63,927 nt of DNA, taken from positions 1 to 63,927 of the forward strand of contig NZ_NFLL01000016.1 of assembly GCF_002160895.1 (NCBI RefSeq), written 5' to 3'. A model generated the notes under the pieces. The model was not told the origin of the DNA and made no database searches. It saw only the letters and a program-made list of their open reading frames with translations. Source of the stretch: Faecalibacterium sp. An122 (lineage in GTDB: Bacteria; Bacillota; Clostridia; Oscillospirales; Ruminococcaceae). Numbering within the stretch: position 1 is the stretch's first letter; each line of letters begins with the position of its first letter. Position numbers and translations under genes: made by a program. Shown here in pieces: positions 44,394 through 53,582 of this stretch.

Positions 44394-44422
44394 ATGATAC
44401 CAGTTTTCTGCCGTATTGTCAA
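44394..44422 (-). promoter_or_regulatory. tRNA operon promoter
   Basis: Minus strand TTGACA (44422-44417), 17-bp spacer, TATCAT (44399-44394), 38 bp before the tRNA-Ser(TGA) 5' end. Confidence 0.85.
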
Positions 44423-44518
44423 GAGGAAATTGCAAAAAGTTTCATTTTGCCCCCGCGTGTCCCGCCGCCTGCCGGCGGTGACGCAACATTCCTCTATCTT
44501 TCACGGGCGATTTTCGCG

Positions 44519-44547
44519 TTGACAGCGCTATGCCCCAAAGGTACAAT
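44519..44547 (+). promoter_or_regulatory. Beta-galactosidase gene promoter
   Basis: TTGACA (44519-44524), 17-bp spacer, TACAAT (44542-44547). No operator dyad is obvious. Confidence 0.8.
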
Positions 44548-44602
44548 CATATGTAGAATGGTTTTGTCACATCCGCCTGGTTTTTGCAAGGAGGTACCCC
44601 CT

Positions 44603-47401
44603 ATGAACGCTTCCCGCCCCGAGCTGAGCTGGCTGGAAGATCCGCGGGTTTTCGCGGTCAACCGGCTGGACGCTCACTCCGATCACACCTGGTACGACGC
44701 CGCCGGCGACGGGCTGCGCCAGAGCCTGGACGGCCCCTGGCAGTTCGCCTACAGCCCCTGCCCCGATCAGCGGCCGGCTGATTTCTGGCAGGCCGGCGCT
44801 TGTCTGGACGGCTTCGGCGAGATCGCCGTCCCCGGCCACATCGAGCTGCAGGGCTATGGTCAGATTCAGTACATCAACACCATGTACCCCTGGGATGGCC
44901 GCCGGGCCATCCGGCCGCCCCAGATCGCCTGGGAGGACACCGCCGTGGGCAGCTACGTCAAGACCTTTGTCCTGGACCAGGCCCTGCAGAACAAGCGGGT
45001 CTGCGTCTCCTTCCAGGGCGTGGAGCGGGCCTTCTACTGCTGGTGCAACGGGCAGTTTGTGGGCTACAGTGAGGACAGCTTTACCCCTGCCGACTTTGAC
45101 CTGACGCCCTATCTGCAGGAGGGCGAAAACCGCCTGTGCGTGGAGGTCTACAAGCACTGCAGCGGCAGCTGGCTGGAGGACCAGGACTTTTTCCGGTTCT
45201 TCGGCATCTTCCGCCCGGTGTACCTCTACGCCAAGCCCGCCCTGCACATCGAGGATCTGTGGCTGCGGGCCGGTCTGGAGACCGACAACACCACCGGCAC
45301 CCTGTCCCCCCGCCTGCGGCTCAGCGCCGCCCAGGGGGCCTCGCTGGAGGGCTGCACCCTTCAGTGCACCGTGACCGCGCCGGGCGGCGGCGTCATCTGG
45401 GATGGCCCCATGCCCCTGCAGGCCGCAGAGGACGGTTTTTTCTACGGCCAGCCGGTGACCCTGCCCCGGATTCGCAAGTGGGATCACAGCGACCCCGCCC
45501 TCTATCAGGTCACCCTGACCCTGCGGAACGCCGCCGGGGAAGTCCAGGAGACGGTGCCCTATGAGACCGGCTTCCGCCGGTTCGGGATGAACCAGGGCGT
45601 CATGGAGCTGAACGGCCAGCGGATCATCTTCAACGGCGTCAACCGCCACGAGTGGAGCGCCGAGGCAGGCCGGGTCATCGGTCCCGAGGATATGTTCCGT
45701 GCCATGGAGACCTTCCGCCGGAACAATATCAACGCCGTCCGCACCTGCCACTACCCCAACCAGACCCTGTGGTATCACCTGTGCGACCAGAACGGCATCT
45801 ACATGATCGACGAGGCCAACCTGGAAAGCCATGGTTCCTGGCAGAAGATGGGGGCGGTGGAGCCCTCCTGGAACGTGCCGGGCAGCCTGCCCGAGTGGAA
45901 GGACTGCGTGGTGGACCGGGCCCGGTCCATGTTCGAGCGGGACAAAAACCACAGCGCCGTCCTGATCTGGAGCTGCGGCAACGAGTCCTATGCCGGCGAG
46001 GATATCCTGGCCATGAGCGACTTTTTCCACGCCAATGACCCGGGACGTCTGGTCCACTACGAGGGCGTGTTCCACTGCCGGGCCTTTGACCGGATCAGCG
46101 ACATGGAGAGCCGGATGTACGCCAAGCCCGACGAGATCCGCGCCTATCTGGAAAGCAAGCCCGCCAAGCCCTTCATCCTCTGCGAGTACATGCACGACAT
46201 GGGCAACAGCCTGGGCGGCATGGAAAGCTATATCCGCCTGATCGACGAGTACCCCCAGTATCAGGGCGGCTTCATCTGGGACTATATGGATCAGGCCCTG
46301 TGGCAGGACGGCCCTGCCGGCCGCCGGCTGGGCTATGGCGGCGACTTCGGGGAGCGTCCCACCGACTACGCCTTCTGCGGCAACGGCATCGTCTTTGCCG
46401 ACGGCGCCGAAAAGCCGGCCATGCAGGAAGCCCGCTACTGGTACGACACGCCGGCCCACCGTGCCGCCCACGACGCCGAAAACGCCCGCCGGGCGGCCGC
46501 CTGCGCCCTGCCTGCCCTGCGGGCCGGCGGTCCCCTGACCATCACCGAGGGCGACGTGAACCTGGGCGTCCGGGGTGACCGGTTTGAGCTGCAGTTCTCC
46601 TATACCGAGGGCGGCCTGGCCTCCCTGCGCACCGCCGACGGCAACGAGTGGATCTGGCGCGCGCTGCGGCCCGCCCTCTGGCGTGCCGCCACCGAAAACG
46701 ACAAGGGCTGCGGATTCCCGATTCGGAGCGGCGCCTGGATGGCCGCCGACGCCTATCCCCAGGTGACGGGCTGGAAGGTAGAGGAAAAGACCGACTCCTG
46801 TGTCCGCATCCGGTATACCTTTGCTTTCCCGTCGGTGCCGGGCACCTCTGCCGACATCCTGTACACGGTAACGGGCAGCGCCCTGCGGATGGACGCCCAC
46901 TATCACGGCACCGAGGGTGCTCCCGAACTGCCGGTGTTCGGCGTTCGTCTGTCCACCCTGCGGCCTGCCGCACGGGTCTGCTGGACCGGCCTGTCGGGAG
47001 AGACCTACCCCGACCGGTTCCGCGGCGCGACCTTCGGCCGCTGGACCGAAGAGCCCCACATCCCGGCTTATCTGGTTCCCCAGGACTGCGGCGTCCACAT
47101 GGGCACCCACACCCTGACCCTGGAGCAGCAGAACGCCACCCGCCGCACCACGTCGTCTCTGACGGTGCAGATGGCAGACGGAAAGCCCTTTGCCTTCTCG
47201 GCGCTGCCCTACACGGCCCAGGAGCTGGAGAACGCCGCCCACCAGGACGAGCTGCCGCCGGTGAGCCGCACCGTCCTGACGGTGATGGGCGCCGTTCGCG
47301 GCGTAGGCGGCATCGACAGCTGGGGCACCGACGTGGAGCCCGCCTACCACATCAGCGGCCAGGAGGATCACACCACTTCCTTCCTCATCTCCTTCTCCTG
47401 A
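44603..47401 (+). CDS. lacZ: Beta-galactosidase, glycoside hydrolase family 2
   Basis: Hydrolyses lactose and other beta-galactosides. 932 residues with sugar-binding domain, immunoglobulin-like domains, TIM barrel and C-terminal beta-galactosidase small chain. Acid/base Glu408 sits in DEANLESHG and nucleophile Glu528 in LCEYMHDMGNS. No signal peptide, so cytoplasmic. AAGGAGG precedes the ATG at 44603; longer in-frame sequence upstream runs through the promoter and tRNAs and is not coding. No permease neighbours it. The stop codon is followed immediately by repeat copy E. Confidence 0.95.
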   Translation: MNASRPELSWLEDPRVFAVNRLDAHSDHTWYDAAGDGLRQSLDGPWQFAYSPCPDQRPADFWQAGACLDGFGEIAVPGHIELQGYGQIQYINTMYPWDGRRAIRPPQIAWEDTAVGSYVKTFVLDQALQNKRVCVSFQGVERAFYCWCNGQFVGYSEDSFTPADFDLTPYLQEGENRLCVEVYKHCSGSWLEDQDFFRFFGIFRPVYLYAKPALHIEDLWLRAGLETDNTTGTLSPRLRLSAAQGASLEGCTLQCTVTAPGGGVIWDGPMPLQAAEDGFFYGQPVTLPRIRKWDHSDPALYQVTLTLRNAAGEVQETVPYETGFRRFGMNQGVMELNGQRIIFNGVNRHEWSAEAGRVIGPEDMFRAMETFRRNNINAVRTCHYPNQTLWYHLCDQNGIYMIDEANLESHGSWQKMGAVEPSWNVPGSLPEWKDCVVDRARSMFERDKNHSAVLIWSCGNESYAGEDILAMSDFFHANDPGRLVHYEGVFHCRAFDRISDMESRMYAKPDEIRAYLESKPAKPFILCEYMHDMGNSLGGMESYIRLIDEYPQYQGGFIWDYMDQALWQDGPAGRRLGYGGDFGERPTDYAFCGNGIVFADGAEKPAMQEARYWYDTPAHRAAHDAENARRAAACALPALRAGGPLTITEGDVNLGVRGDRFELQFSYTEGGLASLRTADGNEWIWRALRPALWRAATENDKGCGFPIRSGAWMAADAYPQVTGWKVEEKTDSCVRIRYTFAFPSVPGTSADILYTVTGSALRMDAHYHGTEGAPELPVFGVRLSTLRPAARVCWTGLSGETYPDRFRGATFGRWTEEPHIPAYLVPQDCGVHMGTHTLTLEQQNATRRTTSSLTVQMADGKPFAFSALPYTAQELENAAHQDELPPVSRTVLTVMGAVRGVGGIDSWGTDVEPAYHISGQEDHTTSFLISFS

Positions 47402-47900
47402 CTTCGGCTTTTTCGTGAAAAAGCCTTGCAAAAAGCTTTACTGTGTACCATACACTCTGGCCGCTCTTTATAGGGTGACAGAGGGTTGCAGACTGTGCCG
47501 CGCTCACGCTAGGTTCGGGCTGCGCCCGGGTACGATGCAAACACGCCGGAATCTTTCCGGGATTCTTGCAGTTCCACGGGGCCGTTACGCTTCGGCTCGC
47601 TCCCGGCGTTTTTTCCTCTTGCGCTTAGCCGGTTTTTGCGGCGTGCCAAGGATGGCGCTTGCAAAAACCGGAGCGCAGCTCCGGGTTGCGGTGCCCTGCT
47701 TTTGCTTTGGGCGTCGTCGCGCCCTTGCAAAAGACAGACCGCTGCCCCTGCTCCGCCTCGGCTGTTTCTGCCGCAGGCAGCGCCTCGGCTGCGCAGCCAA
47801 CTACAGCTCCCTGTTTCATCCACCGGATGCGGTCGCTGCCGTTGCCTGCGGCACGGTACGATGCAAACCACCTCAAAGCCTGATATTCTGACCCACAGAA
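47402..47900 (+). repeat. Dispersed intergenic repeat, copy E
   Basis: Begins one base after the lacZ stop with GGCTTTTTCGTGAAAAAGCC. It contains ctttactgtgtaccat, gccgctctttatagg, gggtacgatgcaaac and ggggccgttacgcttcggctcgctc. It also has cctcttgcgcttag with the hairpin CCGGTTTTTGC (47629-47639) / GCAAAAACCGG (47661-47671), and ends tctgacccacagaaaagctc. The first stem likely terminates lacZ. Confidence 0.75.
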
Positions 47901-48367
47901 AAGCTCTACAAAATCACAACTCCCCGTTCCTGCAAAAGGAGCGGGGATTTTTACTTCCCCCAGCCCTGCGGGCTTTCCTCTTGCGCTTAGCCAATTTTCC
48001 CAGCGGGCGGCAACGCGCCCTTGTGAAAATTGGAGTGCTGCGCCAAACACAGAGTCCGTTTTCTATTGTCGACGTTTTCCAAACAAAAAACAAACGCTTA
48101 ACAATTAAAATATATAATAAAAATCTCCGCCCCTGTGGTAAGCAGAAGCGGAGATCCTATATTTATGAAACTTTCCCATGGACCTGAAAACAGCGCGCCG
48201 AACCAAAAGATCGATTGGTTCCGCAAAAACGCCGGACTTACTGGGGCGCAGCCCGGGAACTTCCTAAAGCGGCTGAAACCTCGTCGCCGGCAGGGCCTTG
48301 TGAGGACCACAGCAGTCAGCGGTACCAGGTGAAAAGTTTTTTGCCTACTTTTTTTCAAAAAAGTAGG
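47901..48367 (+). repeat. Dispersed intergenic repeat, copy F
   Basis: After a terminator-like hairpin (CCCCG..CGGGG, 47923-47947) come cctcttgcgcttag and the hairpin CCAATTTTC (47991-47999) / GAAAATTGG (48025-48033). A segment similar to copy C follows (hairpin ATCTCCGC/GCGGAGAT, ggtaagcagaa, gcagcccgggaac, taaagcggctgaaacc, ggtaccaggtg). It closes with CCTACTTTTTTTC..AAAAAAGTAGG touching the next stop codon. Confidence 0.75.
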
Positions 48368-49207
48368 TCAGTGGGCGGGGTTGAAATCGGTGGGGGAGAC
48401 CCAGCCGCCCTGGTCCAGGACCTGGCGCATGATGCGGATGACGCCCTGATCCCAGTGGGGCGGGGCCAGGAAAGATACCCGGGCCCGCAGATCCTGGCTG
48501 CCATTGGCCATCAGGAACCCGTATTTGGCGGTGCAGAGCATTTCGGCGTCGTTGTAGGTATCGCCAAACGCCATCAGGTTGGCCGAAGTCAGGTTCAGGC
48601 TGCGTCCCAGCGCCCGCAGGGCGGCGCCTTTGTCCACGCCCCGGTTCATGATGTCCACCCAGTTGGCCCCGGCTACCGCCACCGAGAACCGCTCTCCGTA
48701 CAGCTCGCCGTAGATCTTGTCGTAGGCCTCCTGGGAATTGCCCCGGGGCAGGTAGATGGTGTACTTGTCCGCCGGGACGTCCAGAACTGTCAGGTCGTCC
48801 ACATAGGTCACGCGGGTGTAGAACTGGCCCAGCACCCGGGCATAGCTCTGGTACTGGCGCTCCACATAGGCGCTCTCCAGCCCGCACAGGACACCGATGT
48901 CCCCCGCCTCCCGGGTGGCAATGGCCATTTCCCGATAGTCGGCGGTGGGCATCCGGGACTGGTAGATGTCCCGGCCCCGCCAGCGGATGGCTCCGCCATT
49001 GTCCCCGATCAGGGCCATGCGGTCCCGCAGGTCGGGGAACATGGCTTCCAGAGTATAGAGGGGCCGGCCGCTGGCCGCGGCAAAGTAGATCCCCTCCTCT
49101 TCCAGCGCCCGTACCAGCTCGGTAAAGCCTTCGGGCAGCTGTCCGTTTTCATCCAGCAGGGTGTAATCCATATCTGAGGCGATCAGGCCGATGTGGTCGC
49201 GGTCCAT
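48368..49207 (-). CDS. HAD-family phosphatase (Cof subfamily)
   Basis: 279 residues. HAD motif I is ASDMDYTLLDENGQLP, motif II is AAASGRPLYT, the motif III lysine precedes NLTSANLMAFGDTYND, with motif IV GDTYNDAEML. A Cof-type cap lies between motifs II and III. Likely dephosphorylates small sugar or cofactor phosphates in the cytoplasm; substrate unknown. The start at 49207 has GGGGGC upstream. The stop is 1-2 bp from repeat copy F. Confidence 0.92.
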   Translation of the reverse strand: MDRDHIGLIASDMDYTLLDENGQLPEGFTELVRALEEEGIYFAAASGRPLYTLEAMFPDLRDRMALIGDNGGAIRWRGRDIYQSRMPTADYREMAIATREAGDIGVLCGLESAYVERQYQSYARVLGQFYTRVTYVDDLTVLDVPADKYTIYLPRGNSQEAYDKIYGELYGERFSVAVAGANWVDIMNRGVDKGAALRALGRSLNLTSANLMAFGDTYNDAEMLCTAKYGFLMANGSQDLRARVSFLAPPHWDQGVIRIMRQVLDQGGWVSPTDFNPAH

Positions 49208-49262
49208 AGCGTTTGCCCCCAAACCATCTTTTTCTCTTTGTGACGCGCTTGCAGCGCGCTGA

Positions 49263-50783
49263 TTATCCCATGTAGCTGATATTCAGATCCAGGCCGCTGC
49301 TGCTCACGCCGGTCAGCTTGCCGGTACAGCTGCCCTGCCACATATCGCAATCCATGGCGGGGGCGCTGATGCCGTAGTGGGCGTTCCAGATGCGGTAGCC
49401 CTTCAGGGCCGACAGGTCCAGATGATTCTGGAACCAGCTGGTGGACGCATACACGCCGGGCTCATAGCCGTACTTCTTCAGCTCTTCGCAGAAGGCCACG
49501 GCACAGGCGGTGCGCTGCGCCTTGGACAGGTTGTCGGCGCGGCCGGTGTGGGAGGAGGTGCTGTACTCGCTGTCGAAGTAGACAGGGTAGTCCAGCTTGC
49601 GGCCATTCAGGACGTAAGCGCAGGCAAATGCCTCTTCCCGTGCCTCATCCTCATTGATGGCCTGGCTGAAAATGTACACGCCCACCTTCAGGCCTGCGGC
49701 CTTGGCTCCGGCGAAATGGTTTTCGAACATGGAGTCCAGCACCAGGGCGCCGGTCTCATAGCCGCGGTAGCCGATGCGGATGATGACAAAGGAGGCGCCG
49801 GCCGCCTTGACTTTCTTCCAGTCCACCTTCTGCTGGTAGCGGGAAACGTCGATGCCGAAGGTCACATTGTCCTGACGGACGCCCTTGGCGTCGAAGTAAT
49901 AGATCTTGTCGTCGATGGTCTGCAGACCGGTCACCTTTTCGTGGGTGACGGGGTCATAATAATAGGTCTTGCCGCCCTCGGTGCGCCAGCCGGAATAGGA
50001 GGGCGTCTCTTTCTCGGGGAACAGCCAGTTGAACAGCCAGTTGAAGAACCAGGTGAAGCAGTTCTCTTTGTCCCAGTCGATGCTCTGGTTCTCCAGCATC
50101 AGGTTGAATTCCTCGGGGGTCAGGGTGATGCGGCCGTTGCTGTCCGGGGTGATGGTGGTGGCCTCATACCGGGCCTGGAGGGGGTCCTCGGCGGCCAGGG
50201 CGCTGTCCATCTCCTGCCAGACGTTCTCGCCGTCGGTGGCGTAAACCACCGGCACTTCCATCTCGGTCAGGCCGTTTTCTTCTTCCAGCACCGGCTGATT
50301 CACCGGCTCAGCCGCCGGGACCTCGGGCTCCACCGGCTCGGCGGCGGTTTCCACATCCTCCGCCGGGGCGGCGTTGGTATCGGTCACAGGCTCGCTGTCC
50401 TGGGGTGCGGCAGCGGGCTCCTCCGCTGCGGGCTCCTGGGGCTGCACGGCCGGTTCGGCGGGTTCTTCCGCCGTCTCGGGGGCAGTCTCCTTCACCGGCT
50501 CAGCGGCCTCCGAAGCGGCCTGCTGGCTCTCAGACACCTGGTCCTCATCCTCAGCAGCCGGTTCTTCGGCGGCCTGCTCCGGGACGGTGTAAAGGTCGTT
50601 TTCCTCATCATATACCGCCGCGGGCTCCACCAACAGGGTCTGCGGCTCAAAAATGGACGCCGCATACCCTGCGGCACCCGTCACAGTGAGGGTCAGAGCA
50701 ATGACCAGTGCGGCTACGCATTGGCCCAGATCGCGGCCCCTTCCTGATTTTCTTGAAAACAAGGTCGAAATCTTTCGTCTCAT
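49263..50783 (-). CDS. Secreted GH25 muramidase with acidic linker and cell-wall-binding repeats
   Basis: About 506 residues. Signal or anchor helix (about 20-42). Then roughly 130 residues of Glu/Pro/Ala-rich acidic linker with repeated EEPA and AAEPVEP units. Next comes an unusual aromatic motif CFTWFFNWLFNWLF (about 240-255), and choline-binding-like repeats (GWRTEGGKTYYYDP, GLQTIDDKIYYFDAKG). The GH25 domain (about 305-506) has FGIDVSRYQQ, PVYFDSEY and WQGS. It probably remodels the cell's own wall. Start uncertain: ATG at 50783 has GGAGG 14 nt upstream; an ATG at 50804 has no ribosome site. Confidence 0.88.
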   Translation of the reverse strand: MRRKISTLFSRKSGRGRDLGQCVAALVIALTLTVTGAAGYAASIFEPQTLLVEPAAVYDEENDLYTVPEQAAEEPAAEDEDQVSESQQAASEAAEPVKETAPETAEEPAEPAVQPQEPAAEEPAAAPQDSEPVTDTNAAPAEDVETAAEPVEPEVPAAEPVNQPVLEEENGLTEMEVPVVYATDGENVWQEMDSALAAEDPLQARYEATTITPDSNGRITLTPEEFNLMLENQSIDWDKENCFTWFFNWLFNWLFPEKETPSYSGWRTEGGKTYYYDPVTHEKVTGLQTIDDKIYYFDAKGVRQDNVTFGIDVSRYQQKVDWKKVKAAGASFVIIRIGYRGYETGALVLDSMFENHFAGAKAAGLKVGVYIFSQAINEDEAREEAFACAYVLNGRKLDYPVYFDSEYSTSSHTGRADNLSKAQRTACAVAFCEELKKYGYEPGVYASTSWFQNHLDLSALKGYRIWNAHYGISAPAMDCDMWQGSCTGKLTGVSSSGLDLNISYMG

Positions 50784-50826
50784 TCCGTTTCGCTCAGCCT
50801 CCATAACATCCAGAAATTATGTTTTA

Positions 50827-50856
50827 AGTATACACCAGAATGCGCTCTGCCGTCAA
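50827..50856 (-). promoter_or_regulatory. Promoter of the GH25 gene
   Basis: Minus strand TTGACG (50856-50851), 18-bp spacer, TATACT (50832-50827). The rest of 50857-51014 shows no gene. Confidence 0.7.
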
Positions 50857-51014
50857 TCTTTAAAGGGGTCCGCCAGACGCTCCCGGGAGCGTCCCGGCTG
50901 CCGGCCGGGTTTCACAAGACAGAGGCTCACTGGGAGTAAAACGCTTCCGGAGACAGAATTATTGCACGTTTTTCCGGCAATTTCTGGCATATCGCCCAAT
51001 TTTCCGGCGACATC

Positions 51015-51043
51015 TTGTTGTCTTGACACCTGTATGATATACT
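51015..51043 (+). promoter_or_regulatory. Promoter of the PTS IIC-like gene
   Basis: TTGTTG (51015-51020), 17-bp spacer, TATACT (51038-51043). A perfect GGGCCGG-agg-CCGGCCC hairpin (about 51071-51087) lies in the leader, 25 bp before the start codon. Confidence 0.55.
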
Positions 51044-51111
51044 ATGAGCCATCTGATGCAGAACATTTGCGGGCCGGAGGCCGGCCCTTGGACCGGAAAG
51101 GCGGTAGGAAG

Positions 51112-52170
51112 ATGGAAAATGTGAAAGATTTCTTAAAACGCAAAGATATTGTCATCACCCCTCAGCGCTACCTGATTGAGGCTCTGGGCGCCATGGCGCA
51201 GGGCCTGTTTGCCAGCCTGCTGATGGGCACCATCCTGAACACCCTGGGCCAGCAGCTGGGGGTGGAGATGCTGATTACCATTGGCGGATACGCCTCGGCC
51301 ATGAGCGGCCCCGCCATGGCCTGCGCCATCGGCTGCGCCCTCCACGCCCCCAACCTGGTGCTGTTCAGTCTGGTGACGGTGGGCTGGGCCTCCAACTCTC
51401 TGGGCGGCGCCGGCGGCCCTCTGGCGGTGCTGCTCATCGCCATTGTGGCGGCTGAGCTGGGCAAGGCCGTCAGCAAAGAGACCCGCATCGACATTCTGGT
51501 CACCCCGCTGGTGACCATCTTTTCGGGCGTGGCCCTGGCCCTGCTGATTGCAGCCCCCATCGGCGAGGCCGCCAACCGGGTGGGCACCCTGATTATGTGG
51601 GCCACCGAGCAGTCTCCCCTGGTGATGGGCATTCTGGTGTCGGTGATTGTGGGCGTGGCCCTGACCCTGCCCATTTCCTCGGCGGCCATCTGCGCCGCCC
51701 TGGGCCTGACCGGTCTGGCCGGCGGCGCCGCAGTGGCGGGCTGCTGTGCCCAGATGGTGGGCTTTGCGGTGATGAGCTACCGCGAAAACGGGGTCGGCGG
51801 CCTGGTGAGCCAGGGCCTGGGCACCAGCATGCTCCAGATGGGCAACATCGTCCGCAACCCCCGCATCTGGATCGCACCCACCCTGGCCAGCGCCATCACC
51901 GGCCCTCTGGCCACCTGTCTGTTCCACTTTGAAATGAACGGCGCCGCCGTCTCCTCGGGTATGGGCACCTGCGGCCTGGTGGGTCCCATCGGGGTGTACA
52001 CCGGCTGGGTCAGCGATCTGGCCTCGGGGGCCAAGGCGGCTATCACCTCCTGGGACTGGATCGGGATGCTTTTGCTCTGCTTCGTGCTGCCCGCCGTTCT
52101 CAGCGTTCTGTTCTGCGAGATCGAGCGCCGGATGGGCTGGATCAAGGAAGGCGACCTGAAGCTGAACTGA
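51112..52170 (+). CDS. PTS EIIC-like membrane permease (PfoR type)
   Basis: 352 residues, eight to ten hydrophobic segments, rich in Gly/Ala: FASLLMGTILNTLGQQLGVEML, SSAAICAALGLTGLAGGAAVAGCCAQMVGF, and WIAPTLASAITGPLATCLFHFEMNGAAVSSGMGTCGLVGP. This is the PTS_EIIC_2 family that includes PfoR. No IIA or IIB genes are near, so it may transport a sugar with unlinked partners or act without phosphorylation. GGTAGGAAG precedes the ATG at 51112. Confidence 0.82.
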   Translation: MENVKDFLKRKDIVITPQRYLIEALGAMAQGLFASLLMGTILNTLGQQLGVEMLITIGGYASAMSGPAMACAIGCALHAPNLVLFSLVTVGWASNSLGGAGGPLAVLLIAIVAAELGKAVSKETRIDILVTPLVTIFSGVALALLIAAPIGEAANRVGTLIMWATEQSPLVMGILVSVIVGVALTLPISSAAICAALGLTGLAGGAAVAGCCAQMVGFAVMSYRENGVGGLVSQGLGTSMLQMGNIVRNPRIWIAPTLASAITGPLATCLFHFEMNGAAVSSGMGTCGLVGPIGVYTGWVSDLASGAKAAITSWDWIGMLLLCFVLPAVLSVLFCEIERRMGWIKEGDLKLN

Positions 52171-52245
52171 GCCGTCTCTCCACACTCCCTTTTGTAATAG
52201 CGGGCGGCGTTTTTCACCGCTGGTTACTCCCTGCACCATGCCTTC

Positions 52246-52289
52246 CCGCCCCTGCCCGGCCTCCCGGTCGGACGGGGGCTTTTTTGCGC
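52246..52289 (+). terminator. Terminator after the PTS IIC-like gene
   Basis: CCCGCCCCTG..GACGGGGGC stem followed by T6. Confidence 0.75.
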
Positions 52290-52744
52290 CGGACAGGCGG
52301 GTCCCGGCGGCCTGCTCCTTTTGCGGTTGTTTTGTATAATTTTGCAGTTATATTCCAACGTGGAGAAAACAAAATTCTCCCTCTGTTTTTTCTCATTTTT
52401 GGCATTTCTCGCACCGTTACGACATTTTTTCTATTGTTCACAAAAAATTCATACACGCCTCATAATCCGTCTCTATTTTTTTGGTACAAGATTAGTGAAC
52501 TTCCTGCCAGCTGCATACAAAGCAAAAAACAGAGCTTTCCGCCCATTATGCAGAAATTTTACCTGTCAGCCGAGAAAAACATAGAAAAACATCTGGTCAA
52601 GACACGCGGAATATGCTATACTTGCTTTGTCCGCAATTCGGCCGGCACCGGGAGGGTTCCCAGCCGGCACAGGCAGGGCGTATCAACGCAGTCAAAGCAG
52701 CCGGTTTCCGGCCGGCAAGGAGACGGAAAGGAATTGTGTAAAAC
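52290..52744 (+). promoter_or_regulatory. AT-rich leader region of the tat operon
   Basis: No convincing ORF. The likely tat promoter is TGGTCA (52594-52599), 17-bp spacer, extended TGC-TATACT (52614-52622). An upstream candidate is TTCACA-N18-CATAAT (about 52437-52466). The leader then has GCCGGC-containing hairpins (52640-52720). Composition from 52320 to 52600 is markedly AT-rich compared with the rest of the window. Confidence 0.5.
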
Positions 52745-53290
52745 ATGAAGATCGGATTTACCGAGCTGGTGGTCATCGTGATCGTGGCGTTCGTATTCAT
52801 CGGGCCGAATCAGCTGCCTGAATACGCCCGCAAGCTGGGCAAGATGCTCCGCGACCTGCGCAAGTACACCAGCACCGCGTCCAAGGATATTCAGGAGAAC
52901 ATCGTCGAGCCCCTCAACGAGATCCAGCAGCCCATCAAGGAGGCCATGTCTCCCCTGACCGACATCAAGAAGGACCTGGACAACAGCGTCAAGGACGTGA
53001 CCAAGAGCTTTGCCGGCATCGGCAAGACCAGCAAGGCGGAAGTTGAGGCCCAGGCCGCCGTCGAGGAGCCGGTGGAAGAGCTGGAGGAGCTGAGCGAGGA
53101 GCCCGTCGAGGCTGCCGCCCCCGCCGCCCCTGAGACAGCCGCCGCACCCACTGCGGAAGCTGCTCCCGCCGCCGAAGCTGCCCCTGCCGCAGCGCCCGCC
53201 GAGGCCGCTGCCCCTGCCCAGGCTGCCGAAACCCCGGCTGACCCGGACAAGGCCCCCGCTGACCCCGAAAAGACCGCTGCGTCGGTCTGA
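52745..53290 (+). CDS. TatA/B-family translocase protein with long Ala/Pro tail
   Basis: 181 residues. One N-terminal membrane helix (ELVVIVIVAFVFIGP), the GPNQLPEYARKLGK hinge and an amphipathic helix, typical of TatA/B. Then a charged helical stretch (about 50-100) and an unusually long low-complexity tail (about 110-181) of Ala, Pro and Glu (APAAEAAPAAAPAEAAAPA). The tail length and its order before tatA and tatC suggest a TatB-like role. AAGGA is 12 nt before the ATG. Confidence 0.85.
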   Translation: MKIGFTELVVIVIVAFVFIGPNQLPEYARKLGKMLRDLRKYTSTASKDIQENIVEPLNEIQQPIKEAMSPLTDIKKDLDNSVKDVTKSFAGIGKTSKAEVEAQAAVEEPVEELEELSEEPVEAAAPAAPETAAAPTAEAAPAAEAAPAAAPAEAAAPAQAAETPADPDKAPADPEKTAASV

Positions 53291-53385
53291 GGCAGTCCAC
53301 CAACCAAGCAGCAGGCCGCAGAATGCGGCTGTGTAGAGTAGTGATACGGGCCCAAAGCCCGGAAAGCAAAAAGGAGTAACAGATT

Positions 53386-53580
53386 ATGCGTATCGGTACC
53401 ACTGAAATAGTTATGATCCTCATTGTCGTCCTGATCATCTTTGGACCCAAGAACCTGCCCAAGCTGGGTAAGATGTTCGGCCAGACCATGAAGGGCTTCA
53501 AGGAAGGCATCGACGACGAGGACGAGGACGCCTCCAAGAAGGCTGAGACCAAGACCGAGAGCAAGAACAACGAGGAGTAA
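53386..53580 (+). CDS. tatA: Twin-arginine translocase subunit TatA
   Basis: 64 residues: membrane helix EIVMILIVVLIIFGP, FGPKNLPKLGKMFG hinge, amphipathic helix and an acidic/lysine tail. Polymerises to form the Tat pore. AAAGGAG precedes the ATG. Ends 2 bp before tatC. Confidence 0.95.
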   Translation: MRIGTTEIVMILIVVLIIFGPKNLPKLGKMFGQTMKGFKEGIDDEDEDASKKAETKTESKNNEE

Positions 53581-53582
53581 TT

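Noticed and set aside
43597-44600. Upstream in-frame extension of lacZ through the tRNA-Ser genes
   Set aside because: It would translate tRNA and promoter sequence. The ATG at 44603 has AAGGAGG and a consensus promoter 56 bp upstream.
47509-48358. Small basic or Cys-containing ORFs inside the dispersed repeats
   Set aside because: They are not conserved in frame between copies and have no ribosome sites; they follow the hairpin sequences.
47402-48367. CRISPR array or insertion sequence in the repeat-rich gap
   Set aside because: Repeats are few, unevenly spaced and structurally varied, with no spacer pattern, no cas genes and no transposase.
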